This document shows, piece by piece, positions 47,332 through 57,286 of a stretch of DNA of 64,000 nt. Source of the stretch: Saccharospirillum sp. GTDB taxonomy: Bacteria; Pseudomonadota; Gammaproteobacteria; Pseudomonadales; Natronospirillaceae. Within the stretch, counting starts at the first letter, position 1; the number at the start of each line of letters is the position of its first letter. The notes beneath the pieces are model-generated. The model searched no databases. It was given only the letters and a program-made list of their open reading frames with translations, and was not told where the DNA came from. The stretch is taken from assembly GCA_018402545.1 (NCBI GenBank), contig JAGYIL010000001.1, positions 124,001-188,000 on the forward strand, given 5' to 3'. The position numbers were made by a program, and so were the translations under genes.

Positions 47332-47649
47332 ATGAAGATTTCAAGTAGACAGTACTTTTGGTTGGTACTCTCCGGTTTGATACTGGGGCTTGTTTTCGCT
47401 ATTGCCAATGCTTTCTATGTGGAAGTCATTAATTCATACTTGAGTTTAAAGATGGGAGCGTTAGTCTCATTGGTTCTGTCAGGTATTTGTTATTGCACCG
47501 TAATCTGGGAAATGTGGGACCGGTGGAGGCTAAAGCTTGTTGCTGCACTATTTCTGCTTGGTCTATTAATGATTCTGATACACCCAGTGCTTGTGATAAT
47601 CCTGTACTTAGGTCCTGTTGCTTATTGGGTCGGTCTCTTCAGTGACTAA
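47332..47649 (+). CDS. Small integral membrane protein
   Basis: 105 aa with four predicted membrane helices (about 8-30, 40-60, 66-84, 86-102). No family recognised. The TAA stop is part of a dispersed element (copy c). Confidence 0.6.
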   Translation: MKISSRQYFWLVLSGLILGLVFAIANAFYVEVINSYLSLKMGALVSLVLSGICYCTVIWEMWDRWRLKLVAALFLLGLLMILIHPVLVIILYLGPVAYWVGLFSD

Positions 47650-47715
47650 TAGGACATGCACATTAGCTGGCTACGCAATGTCTTATCGCAAATGTTTAGC
47701 GCTGGAATCAAACCC
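47647..47715 (+). repeat. Dispersed accessory element, copy c
   Basis: TAATAGGACATGCACATTAG, then CTGGCTACGC. The first 35 bp match the family; the remainder diverges. The element provides the stop codon of the upstream gene. Confidence 0.6.
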
Positions 47716-47980
47716 GCTCAAGCGGTTTGGCCTGAAGATCGGCTTTATTGATAATATGGAAGATCTAAGCAGGGTTGATCGGGCTTTATTGGTAACTTTA
47801 CCCAAGCCATTGTGTTTGCGATTGTTGCGCCTTTATTTCTTTAATGGTGCTCGCCATTATAAGAACGAATTGCACCGTTATAATTTGTTTCATCGGCAAT
47901 TTGAGTTATTTGCGAGAAAGTACGGGGTTGGTATCGCCAGTGTGGAGATGAAAAAGCTATGTCCTTGGATTGGCCCATAG
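47678..47980 (+). CDS. Hypothetical protein (uncertain)
   Basis: 100 aa from the ATG at 47678, basic (KRFGLKIGF, RLLRLYFFNGARHYKNELHR). The frame is clean and the composition protein-like, but there is no ribosome site and no recognised family; it may be a gene remnant. Confidence 0.4.
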   Translation: MSYRKCLALESNPLKRFGLKIGFIDNMEDLSRVDRALLVTLPKPLCLRLLRLYFFNGARHYKNELHRYNLFHRQFELFARKYGVGIASVEMKKLCPWIGP

Positions 47981-47992
47981 GTATATCGCGGG

Positions 47993-48030
47993 TGTAATAG
48001 CCCCTATTTAAACCGGACACCTAGGTGTAA
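47993..48030 (+). repeat. Solo IS3-type terminal repeat (remnant)
   Basis: TGTAATAGCCCCTATTTAAA followed by CCGGACACCTAGGT resembles the ends of IS150-group IS3 elements. A second copy is at 61012-61050. No transposase is nearby. Confidence 0.5.
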
Positions 48031-48056
48031 GAAAAGCCAGGGCATTCTTCAGGGGC

Positions 48057-48219
48057 TAATAGGGCATGCGAATTAGTCGACTGTCAGAACCATAGGTTCA
48101 TAGGTCAGTGCTATCGCCTGTAATGGGTTTCCTCGTTAGAGATTGGATGAATGCTAGAGTACCCAGGTTTTCGACATCCATAACGGATAACATTGTAATT
48201 CTTATTTGTTGACAAGGGG
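48057..48219 (+). promoter_or_regulatory. Dispersed element copy d followed by a module shared with the 63.2-kb region
   Basis: 48057-48129 is copy d (TAATAGGGCATGCGAATTAG, ending GTGCTATCGCCTGTAATG). About 45 bp later, 48171-48214 reads TCGACATCCATAACGGATAA and ends in TTGACA, the consensus -35 box; a similar stretch lies at 63199-63245. ATCC-ATAAC-GGAT is a small dyad. The rest of 47981-48481 shows no gene. Confidence 0.5.
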
Positions 48220-48481
48220 TGTTACTTTTGATGGCCACGTAGTTCGGTAATGCCCCCACTATCTATCTGGCTGAAGTCTGAATCACCGCATGTGTCAAAA
48301 TCACAGAGTTTTGTCTTTCAAGCGGCTTTTTAGTCTCATTCAATGACAATTTTCAGGCAGTAAGTGATTAAAAAACATACGTTCTTTTCCAAAAAAGTTG
48401 ATTTTGATCACAAAAAAATCGATGAATTCATTCAAATGCGATAATCTCCCCTTTAAGACCATTTCATTTTGGAGAGCATTG

Positions 48482-51400
48482 ATGTCGTTCAACAGGCTTT
48501 TATCAGCGGGCCTCGTCGCCTTGCTTAGTACGTCATTTTTAACCGCTTGTATTGGGGGTGACGGGGGTTCGATTGATTCCAAAACGAAAGAAGATACCAG
48601 CCTTGAATACATCTGGCAGCACGACACCTTTATTAAAGCCTCTGATGCAGCATCCTATGATCATTTCGGTGAAGATTCAGACACAGACGGAACAACGTTA
48701 GTCGTTGGTGCTCGAGGATACATTCCCTATTCTGCATCAGGAGCAATTGCCCCTGAAGACACCGGTGCTGTTTACGTCTACACACGCAGCGGAGAATCCT
48801 GGGTAGAAGACGCAATTATTACCAACCCAACAGCGAATGACGCTTCACCTAATGTGTACTTTGGCAACAAGGTTGCCGTGAGTGGCGACACTATTGCAGT
48901 TGCAAGCATCCCGGAAGGACGGAATCTGGGTAAATCATTCGTCTGGCTTTTCAGAAAGGCTGGAACAACATGGAGCTTAGAGCAAACTCTGGAGGCCCAT
49001 CCTGGCGCTAATGGGACGAGCTTCGCATTCGATATCGATCTAGATGGCGACACCCTTATAGTATCAGCCCCGTCAGAGAGAAGTGCTGAAACAAGGGTAA
49101 TTAATGGCAGCAGCGCTCCAACCTACGGTTCAGGAACATTTGGTGGCGCGTACGTATTTATTCGATCCGGCACAATCTGGTCACAGCAAACTTACTTGAA
49201 ACTCCCTTTTGACACGGGGAGGGATGTTCCCGGATTTGGTAGCTCGGTCAGTTTGGACGGAGATAGAGTGGTGCTTGGCACTCCTCAGCTATCGTTGTCT
49301 GAATTTGGAGTGTTCGGGCCAGAGACAGACTTTGATGCATTGCATGCAGCATCTTACTCGGGCTTAGGTGTCGGGGCGGCGGTGACTTATGTTCGATCAG
49401 GCACTAGTTGGTCCATGGAGAATCTAATCTCTTTCGGAATCTTGAAAGATTCTAGTAACAATGATGTTCAAAATACCAGTCGAAACTTTGCAGACCACGT
49501 CAAACTCAAAGATGATGTCCTCCTCATTTCTACGACCGATGACTCTTATGGCTCCAATACTATTAGTCAAGGCGAAGAGCTGAACAATTTGACAAAGGGC
49601 ACAGTTAATGCAGGAGGTGTATATCTCTATCGCTTTCAAAACAATCAATGGAGTGTAGAGGCACATTTCAGAGCTTCGAATCCAACTGGTGGTGATGACT
49701 ACGGTGCTAGCGTGGATATTTTTGGTGATCGCGTCGTTATTGGTGCTCCTAGTGAAGATGCTCAGATAGCTGGCGTGAAAAATGGGGATGGTGTTGCTGA
49801 TAACTCAAATCGACATGAGGAATCAGGAGCCGCATATATTGTAGAGTTGATCGATGGGAAATGGACTCAAATTGCCTATCTAAAAGGTCCTTTCAATCAT
49901 GTTGATGGAGAAGTCGGTGCGTCTGTCGCATTTATTGATGCAGAAACTGTAGCCGTCTCTTCGCCTAATGACATCGTCGATCTTCCTGGGATCAACAAAG
50001 GGCAGTTCTTTGATATCCCCGGTTATCGTGGGGGAGGAGGTATGTATGTATTTAATCGAATTGAAAATCCGCAGAGCGATTCAGTCGCACCGGTAACTAC
50101 CACTTCCATTTCAGTTGGCGCCTTTAACGCAAGCAATGCACCTGCATCGACAAAGTTAAGTTGCACCGATAGTGGACCGGGTGACGCCTCATGTTCAGCG
50201 ACATATTATACGACGGATGGCAGTAAGCCAGTTGCCGGTCAAGGCACGACGCAGACGTATACCGCTGATGCCGATATCTCATTAAATCAGTCTGGCACCA
50301 CCGAACTGAAAGCTTACTCTGTCGATTCTGTTGGAAATGAAGAGTTTGTTAGAACCTTTACTTTCACTTTCGATACAGACCTTCCCACTTCCATCTCAAA
50401 TGCTTCTACAGGATCATACTCAGATCCTCAGTTAGTCAGTTTTCAATGTGATGACGCAAGTAGTGGTTGTTCCGTTTTCTATACTTTAGATGGTGCCGAT
50501 CCTTCAGAGAACTCCTCAAAATATGAAGACGAGCCTATTTCTGTAACCGAAAGTGTGACGCTGAAATTTGTTGCAATTGATGATGCTGGCAATGCCGAAG
50601 ACACTATTAACAGCCTAGCACTTGTGATCGACATTGATGCGCCGGAAACCACAGCGAGTCTAGCGGCTGGAACCTACAGCACTACTCAGTCTGTGACTTT
50701 GTCTTGCACTGACGACGGTGTTGGGTGTGATGCGACCTATTACACTACTAATGGTTCCGATCCAACGACGTCGTCGGCGCAGTACACTGTCCCGCTTGAG
50801 ATCAGCACCTCAACAACGTTGAAGTTTTTCTCGACTGATACAGTGGGTAATCAAGGGTCGACTCAAACTGCCGAGTATGTCATTGATACGGTTGATGCCA
50901 CGCCGCCGGCTGTCAGCAGCGGTGGACTTACCCCGGGTGATGGGGCAACGGGTGTAGCCCGCGATAGCGTGATCACTGCCGCCTTCGATGAAGATATTTT
51001 TGCCGTCACCGTCGATGACACCACCTTCACTTTGGCCACCGATACCGCGGTCAATGGAACGGTGAGCTTCGACGCCCTGACCAACGTTGCAACCCTGACG
51101 CCCGACGGCAAAATGGCAGTGTTGACCCCTCACACCGCAACGCTGACGACCGGAATCACTGACCTGGCGGGTAATCCACTTGCCGCAGATGAAGTCTGGA
51201 CCTTTACCACAGCGGATGGTGCGTGGCAGGCAACCCCGGACACCGTCGATACAAGTGCGCAGGATAACAATGGCGGCCGTGTGGTGGTCGATGAACAAGG
51301 TGTGGCCACCGCCGTGTGGCTGCAGTTTGATGGCACCATCAACAGCGTAGTAGCTAATCGCTACGTGCCAGACACCGGCTGGGGCAGTTCGCCGGCCTCA

Positions 51401-52477
51401 CTTGAAGCTGCCAGCGGAAATGCGTCAGGTGTCGAACTTGCGGTAGATAGCGACGGCAATGTGTTCGCCGTTTGGCAGCAGGTCGACGGCAGTGGCGTCT
51501 CGCACAGCTGGGCTGCCCGATATGAGGCTGCATCCGACTCCTGGGGCGCAGCTGAACAGCTGGATACTGGTGCCAGCGACTCCGGTGCAGTGAAGGTCGC
51601 TGTAGATGGAAACGGTAACGCCATCGCGGTCTGGAATCAGTTCGACGGTACCCGAGTCAACCTTTGGGCCAGTCGTTTTGACTCGGGCATCTGGAGCACC
51701 GCCGAACTAATCGAGAACGAAGACAGCAATGAGGCGCTGGAGCCGGCACTCGCTATGGATTCCTCTGGCAATGCCGTGGTGGTTTGGGTATTGGGCGACG
51801 GCATCCTGACGGGTGACGTTAAGGCGACCCGCTTCAGCGGAGGGGCATGGAACACTACCCCGGTCGATCTTGAGACCCGCGCTGACTTGGATCTTGGCTT
51901 CGCTCCCCAGATAGCAATGGATAGCAATGGCAATGCGATTGCCGTCTGGGGCCAGGCCGATGATAGCGGTAACTTTAATACCTGGGCCAACCGCTACAAC
52001 GCAGTAGCTGGCACCTGGAGCGGCGCAGAGACGATTGCCGATGGCAACGGCAATGTGATGGCGCCGCAAATTGCTGTGGATGGCAGCGGTAACGCCCTGG
52101 CGGTTTGGCTGCAGGACAATGGAAACGACGTTTGGAGCAACCGCTTTACGGTGGCCGGCCCAAGCTGGGGAACCCCGGAAATCATCGACAACCTGGCGGG
52201 CGCCCCCATGTCTCCGCAGATTGCGATGGATGCCACCGGTCATGGTATTGCCATCTGGTTTCAGGAAGACACCGTGCCGCAATCCAGCACGCTGGTGAAC
52301 CGTTATGTGAAGGGTGCTGGCTGGAGCGGAGCCACCGCGATAGAGAGCGACGATACCAACGAAAACAACCTCGACAAACCGTCGCTTGGTATGAATAGCA
52401 AGGGTGAGGCCATGGCCGTTTGGCATCAGAGGCAGAGCGGTGGGACATTTGATCTTTGGTCGAGCAGTTTTGACTAG
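48482..52477 (+). CDS. Large multi-propeller surface lipoprotein
   Basis: 1331 aa. Signal peptide with lipobox LTAC (about residue 24). Residues about 50-550 hold FG-GAP-like propeller repeats (GDRVVIGAPSEDA, GDTLIVSAPSE). Three Ig-like chitobiase/HEX C-terminal-type repeats follow (ATYYTTDGSKP, VFYTLDGADP, ATYYTTNGSDP), then an SbsA-like Ig domain (AFDEDIFAVTVD, WTFTTADG). The last part (about 920-1331) has about seven repeats of DSDGNVFAVWQQ type, likely a second seven-bladed propeller. It may bind polymers or mediate adhesion. ATG at 48482 follows GGAGAGC. The 5' part is AT-rich, the 3' part from about 50.9 kb is GC-richer. Confidence 0.85.
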   Translation: MSFNRLLSAGLVALLSTSFLTACIGGDGGSIDSKTKEDTSLEYIWQHDTFIKASDAASYDHFGEDSDTDGTTLVVGARGYIPYSASGAIAPEDTGAVYVYTRSGESWVEDAIITNPTANDASPNVYFGNKVAVSGDTIAVASIPEGRNLGKSFVWLFRKAGTTWSLEQTLEAHPGANGTSFAFDIDLDGDTLIVSAPSERSAETRVINGSSAPTYGSGTFGGAYVFIRSGTIWSQQTYLKLPFDTGRDVPGFGSSVSLDGDRVVLGTPQLSLSEFGVFGPETDFDALHAASYSGLGVGAAVTYVRSGTSWSMENLISFGILKDSSNNDVQNTSRNFADHVKLKDDVLLISTTDDSYGSNTISQGEELNNLTKGTVNAGGVYLYRFQNNQWSVEAHFRASNPTGGDDYGASVDIFGDRVVIGAPSEDAQIAGVKNGDGVADNSNRHEESGAAYIVELIDGKWTQIAYLKGPFNHVDGEVGASVAFIDAETVAVSSPNDIVDLPGINKGQFFDIPGYRGGGGMYVFNRIENPQSDSVAPVTTTSISVGAFNASNAPASTKLSCTDSGPGDASCSATYYTTDGSKPVAGQGTTQTYTADADISLNQSGTTELKAYSVDSVGNEEFVRTFTFTFDTDLPTSISNASTGSYSDPQLVSFQCDDASSGCSVFYTLDGADPSENSSKYEDEPISVTESVTLKFVAIDDAGNAEDTINSLALVIDIDAPETTASLAAGTYSTTQSVTLSCTDDGVGCDATYYTTNGSDPTTSSAQYTVPLEISTSTTLKFFSTDTVGNQGSTQTAEYVIDTVDATPPAVSSGGLTPGDGATGVARDSVITAAFDEDIFAVTVDDTTFTLATDTAVNGTVSFDALTNVATLTPDGKMAVLTPHTATLTTGITDLAGNPLAADEVWTFTTADGAWQATPDTVDTSAQDNNGGRVVVDEQGVATAVWLQFDGTINSVVANRYVPDTGWGSSPASLEAASGNASGVELAVDSDGNVFAVWQQVDGSGVSHSWAARYEAASDSWGAAEQLDTGASDSGAVKVAVDGNGNAIAVWNQFDGTRVNLWASRFDSGIWSTAELIENEDSNEALEPALAMDSSGNAVVVWVLGDGILTGDVKATRFSGGAWNTTPVDLETRADLDLGFAPQIAMDSNGNAIAVWGQADDSGNFNTWANRYNAVAGTWSGAETIADGNGNVMAPQIAVDGSGNALAVWLQDNGNDVWSNRFTVAGPSWGTPEIIDNLAGAPMSPQIAMDATGHGIAIWFQEDTVPQSSTLVNRYVKGAGWSGATAIESDDTNENNLDKPSLGMNSKGEAMAVWHQRQSGGTFDLWSSSFD

Positions 52478-52854
52478 GGAGTCGCTCTGACTGGTCATTA
52501 GGGTAAAGAAGCGCTCACGATGCTGCCACTAAGCTGGCAGCTAGAGAGCGTTTCTAGCTTTGAATGTTGTGAAGCTAACAGAACACTCAGTGGAATAAAG
52601 TTTAAAAGCGAGCTTAGCAAGACGGATATACAGCCCCTCCCCAAAGGGCTGCTGGTTGAGGGTTAGGTTCATGCCACCCGGTAAACAGGCCACCAGTAAA
52701 CCGAGGCACATTCACCTGAAGTAATAGGGCATGCGTATTGGTTGGCTATTAAAGCCAGAAATCTAATAGGCTGGTGCTATTAACTTGAATGCTCTACATC
52801 ATAAACCGCTAGTTTGGGTGGCCCCGTCAATAGTCGACTGGCTGTCACACGGTG
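52478..52854. other. Intergenic stretch with dispersed element copy e
   Basis: No gene. 52722-52791 is an element copy: TAATAGGGCATGCGTATTGG, later GGCTGGTGCTATTAACTTG. Here the 5' TAATAG and 3' CTATTA are complementary, showing the dyad nature of the family. Confidence 0.6.
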
Positions 52855-55008
52855 TCAGGCAAGCCCTTTGAGCAAGGTTTTTGGTGCCGTGTATTGCCAT
52901 GTATTGCTCGGCTTGCCGATGTAGTAACCCTGGGCATAATGCACTCCCAGCTCCTTTAAGCAATCCAGAGCGGTTTCGCTGTCAACGAACTCACCCACCA
53001 GATCGAGGCCATAGCTTTCAGCGACTTTCACCATGGCCCGAACAATGGCCTGGTGCTTCTCGTTCTCGGCAATATCGGTGATGAACTGGCCGTCGAGTTT
53101 AAGGACGTTGACCGCAAAGTGATTGAGGTATTCAAAGCTGGCCAGGCCAGTCCCAAAGTCGTCGATGGCGACCTGAAACCCCAGGGCTCGCAAGCCCTGT
53201 ATATTGGTAATGGCGTTGTTACGGTTTTCTACTTTGTCGGTTTCTGTAATCTCGATGCAAACCAGGCAAGGGTTAACATTGTTCACTTCCAGGCTGTTGG
53301 TTAACCAGGCCACCATGTCTCTGTCACTCAAGGTGGCACCGGTTATGTTTACGTTCAACATCCCCGACTCGCCAAGGCTACTCTGCATTTCCTCGAAGTG
53401 ACTGAACGTATAGTCCAGCACCTGCCGGTCAAACTCGGTCAGGTAGTTGAACACTTGGAATACGGGCAGAAAATCGCCCGGGTTGGCGAGGTAAGGCCGT
53501 CCGTCCCGTGTTTTGGTGTTAAGCCGGGCCAGCACTTCTGCTTTGGTCGTTTTGCCGTTGCTCAGGCTTCGAATGGGTTGCAGCCATAACTCCAGCCCGC
53601 CATTTTCAACGGCATTCCGGTAGCGTTGGAATACCCCTATCATGCTCTGACGCGAGGCCACATCCAGTATGGATGCCTCACTGCTGATGCGCATGTTGGG
53701 CTCCTTGACGGCGGTTGACCACAGGGTGTTGAGTTTGGCCAGGTTTTCCGTCATATCAGACCCCAGCTGGTTAAACGAGGCTATCGCACCATCAATGGTG
53801 AAGCTGGTGTCATCAACCGTGATCCTGACTTCCAGCAGGTTCTCCAACTGTTGCATGTTTAAGTGCTTTGAGGGTAATACAGCCACGAGCGTTAAATCGC
53901 TCACCTTTGCAATCGTTGCTGTCGGGAGCAGCAGCTGGAGCGTATTGAACAGCCAGGTTTCGAGGTTACCGAGTTGCTCCCACGACAGAGTTTGCAAGTA
54001 GATTTGGTTGTTCACAGGCTTATAGAACACCCCGGCAAATGCATTGAGCTGCTGCTTTTCAGACCACCGGATAAGGCCACGTTCATTAAATGCCGGTGAC
54101 CGGTGATCGTGTTCTGCCTGCCATGTCGAACTTCGCAGGGCCCGGTCCCGGTCTACCCGCATGGCTTGCAGGGTATCCATGGTAATAAAAACCGCCAGGA
54201 GCAAGAGCGCCAGCGAGGCCATCTCCGCCATTTCATTGATTTGCGAGTAGCCGCCTTTACCAAAGTAGGCCATGCTCAGATGCGCAATAAAGACCAGCAG
54301 CAGGGCGTGGCTAAGGGTGGACCGGCTGGCTAACTGGGCTATACCAATAAGCACAGGCAGTACCAAAAAGAGTGAAACCTGGGAAAATACCCCAAGGCCA
54401 ACAGCAGGCAGCAGCAATGGCAGAGCAACCACAGCAGCGACCAGCGCGATGCTTTGCCAGTTTACGGGTTGCTTGTGGGTTAGCCATTGGCCCACCAACG
54501 GCAGGAAGACGACGGTGCCAGTGAACTCGCTCAGCAGGTAAATCAGCAACCCGAGAAAGGCCGATTCCAGGGTAAGGCCGGTTGACAGAACAATCAGCAG
54601 GGTTCCTATTAGGGCAGACGGCAGCAGTGAAAAAACAACCAGCAGGCCCAGTCCGGTGAGGCGCCGCTTAGGCACGGAATCCGCAAAACGCCAGCGTTTG
54701 TCTACCTGCCAGTAAAGTAAGGGGCCTATCAGGGTTAATAAATTCAAGGTGCCAATTAGCCAGCCCAGAGGCCCCAGTACACCCTATAACCAAAGTGCCG
54801 CGGCAACCCCCAGAAACAGTTGTGGCCGGTGCGTAAGTGCTGCCACGGCGAAACCGGTTACGGGCCAGAACATGTAGCCCTGAGTGCCAACGGGAGACAA
54901 CCATACCGGTAGTTGCATCGATACAATCAGGGCAATACCGATGAAAACCTGCTGTAATGCGAGAGGCATGCGTCCCTCGGTCGCTGCTGGTGAGGGTTGA
55001 GTGGTCAT
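52855..55008 (-). pseudogene. MASE1-type membrane EAL phosphodiesterase gene with an internal amber codon
   Basis: A single frame of 718 codons is broken by one TAG at 54784-54786 (codon 75). The piece before it (MTTQPSPAATEGRMPLALQQ to AALWL) and after it (GVLGPLGWLIGTLNLLTLIG) together look like a MASE1 sensor with about eight membrane segments. A degenerate central region without a GGDEF motif follows, then an EAL domain: ELWLQP, IEITETD, AIDDFGTGLASF, LKLDGQF and AQGYYIGKP. Active-site residues look present. Either the gene is inactivated, or translation restarts at TTG 54747, or the base is a sequencing error. Confidence 0.75.
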
Positions 55009-55626
55009 AGGCTTGCTGACCAGTCCAAACCTGATTCGGAGCCGGACGCGTCTCCAGTCAGTGGCTTCATGGGTGGCATCCAGCGGCCTTGACGCAGGCG
55101 ACTGTTTAAAGGGTGCAGCAAGTCTGAGTAGTGTGCGATGCAGGCCTTGTGTGACAAGGGCTGTTTAAAGACCGCAGGTATCGTTACCGTCGATCTTTTG
55201 TAACTTGCTGCTTCGATTCTCAGAGGTTGCTCCAGGGGCTACAAACGGTAGGTCTGTATTGTTATTGCCCAATTGCCGTAGACCCCTTCGATACGGTCGA
55301 TCTTCCCAGACCGATCAGTCATGAAGGGCTAAAATGCGTTTTCCGTACTAAGACCAATGGGTCATCCACAGGCGCTAGCTATCGAACCCATTATTCCATA
55401 GCCTGCTGCTATTGGCTGGGAAAGGCGTCAGAACAGGAGCTATCAGCACAGGAACCAGGGGGTAAGTAGATTAGCCGGGAATTTACTCTACAAAGTTCAT
55501 AGGTCGGTAGAAATGCCGGCAAAAGCCTCCCGTGTTGGTCGCAGGATAGGGTGAGTGTCCCTCAGCTGACCGGTGGACTGCCTGGGTAGGCACAGTCAAC
55601 ACACCTAAGATATTGGAGCTATTCAA
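55009..55626. other. Non-coding stretch
   Basis: No convincing gene; an 80-codon open frame at 55227-55469 lacks a ribosome site and protein-like composition. A perfect small hairpin CCTTGT-GTG-ACAAGG lies at 55145-55159. CATAGGTCGGTAGAAATG at about 55498 vaguely recalls the 3' part of the dispersed element. Confidence 0.4.
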
Positions 55627-55917
55627 ATGAGCGCATTTTTAGTAGTGGATACCAAAATTAAAAATCAGGCAGCTTATGAGGAGTACAAACAACTGGCAAA
55701 GCCGATCGCGGAGAAGTTTGGCGGTGTTTATCGGGCCAGAGGCGGTCTGATGGATATCCGGGAAACTGAGCTTTGGTCGCCTTCCCGGATTGTCATCATC
55801 GAATTCCCGGACATGGAAAGCGCCCGGGGGTTTGTAGATTCAGATGAATACGCCCCGGTGAAACCCAAACGTACTGATAACGCCGAATGTACTTTGTTCA
55901 TTGTAGAGGGCAACTGA
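55627..55917 (+). CDS. DUF1330 family protein
   Basis: 96-aa ferredoxin-fold dimeric protein (SAFLVVDTKIKNQAAYEEYK, ARGGLMDIRETELWSPSRIV, IIEFPDMESARGFVDSDEY). Family function unknown, often stress- or catabolism-associated. GGAG before the ATG. It precedes the permease at 55963 by 45 bp, so the two may be co-transcribed. Confidence 0.88.
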   Translation: MSAFLVVDTKIKNQAAYEEYKQLAKPIAEKFGGVYRARGGLMDIRETELWSPSRIVIIEFPDMESARGFVDSDEYAPVKPKRTDNAECTLFIVEGN

Positions 55918-55962
55918 ATTGTATGCGCTTCAAACCGCTTATGCACGCTAAGCCAGCTGCAT

Positions 55963-56733
55963 ATGCTTGATGCCACATCCCTGCTGATAATTGCGGGCAC
56001 GTTTCTGGTCGCAGGGGCCGTTAAAGGCGTAGTCGGACTCGGTCTTCCGTCCGTTAGCCTTGCCATACTCACTGTTGCGATGGATCTGCCAACCGCGATG
56101 GCGCTGCTGCTTGTTCCTGCCTTTGTTACGAATATTTGGCAGTCTATTGTGGGTGGAAACGCGAGGGCAATTCTGGTTCGACTTTGGCCATTCTTTGCGA
56201 TGGCCACACTCACGGTCTGGATCGGAGCGGCAGCGCTCACTCGCATCAACCTCTCTTTATTGACTGCGCTGCTTGGCGGGTTGTTGATTACATACTCAGT
56301 GGTGAGTCTGGTTGGCTTCCGAATGGTTATATCAAATCGTCACGAGCACTGGGCAGGGCCAATAGTTGGTTTCATAAACGGCGTGCTCACCGGTATGACG
56401 GGATCATTCGTCGTGCCTGGTGTGATGTTTCTGCAGGCGATAGGGCTGTCGCGAAACATGCTTATTCAAGCAATGGGCATGCTGTTCGCAGTCTCCACCG
56501 CAGCCCTGGCTGTGGCGTTGCAGCAATCCAGCTTTCTGACACCGCAGAGCGGTGCAATCTCCGTCGTAGCGGTAATACCCGCGATCGCCGGTATGGTTCT
56601 CGGTCAAAAAATTCGGAATGGCTTGTCCGAACAGACGTTCCGTTCCGTGTTTTTTGTTTCCCTGTTTATTCTCGGCACCTACATCATTGTGAGCTCGCTT
56701 CGAGCATTTTACCAGGCAGGGGCAGGGCAATAA
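55963..56733 (+). CDS. TauE/SafE (TSUP) family permease
   Basis: 256-aa inner-membrane protein with about eight hydrophobic segments. GAVKGVVGLGLPSVSLAILT in the first and FINGVLTGMTGSFVVPGVM in the fifth are the paired TSUP motifs. Members export sulfite, sulfoacetate or other organic anions; the substrate is unknown. Confidence 0.9.
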   Translation: MLDATSLLIIAGTFLVAGAVKGVVGLGLPSVSLAILTVAMDLPTAMALLLVPAFVTNIWQSIVGGNARAILVRLWPFFAMATLTVWIGAAALTRINLSLLTALLGGLLITYSVVSLVGFRMVISNRHEHWAGPIVGFINGVLTGMTGSFVVPGVMFLQAIGLSRNMLIQAMGMLFAVSTAALAVALQQSSFLTPQSGAISVVAVIPAIAGMVLGQKIRNGLSEQTFRSVFFVSLFILGTYIIVSSLRAFYQAGAGQ

Positions 56734-57286
56734 GCCATCGGGCCTGCGCGCTATGTGACTATTGAGGAAATTGTTCTGATAGCTTGTTTAAATGTGCTGG
56801 GGTGGGTTTCCACCCTGGCTGTCACCGTTGGGCCCCAAACGAGGCACGTTAGATCACCTTCCCGCAAGGCGTGCGCGTTCACATGATTACGCCCGAAGGG
56901 GGAGGAACCAGCCGCCAACGCCCTTGAACACCCGGCAGGAGATCCCGAGATAGACGTGACCAAAGCAGAAGCTGGCGTGCAAAGCGAAGCCGGAGAAATT
57001 AAAGATCAGGCTCGCAAATCCTGGATGCCCGGGGAAAACCTGTTAACGCTATCGCCGACTTACAATGAGAAATAGGCCATTAGTACGCCTGCAGTGGTGC
57101 GCTCTGGGGCTCATGAAGCTGCCATTGGTCGGTATTAACGGTATTCACAGGCCGTCTGCATATCTTGCGCCAGGCCGTCGTATCGACCTGTGTTAGCGCC
57201 GCCGCAAACACGACCGCTTTCATGCCCTCGCATACCCCGGCTGTCAGGTTGGCCATGCCATGATACCCGCAAGAGGGTGTGCGGTG
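56734..57286. other. Non-coding stretch
   Basis: No convincing gene. A short coding-like stretch at about 56946-57074 (VTKAEAGVQSEAGEIKDQAR on the + strand, ending in TAG) could be the end of a decayed gene; it has no start or ribosome site. Confidence 0.3.
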
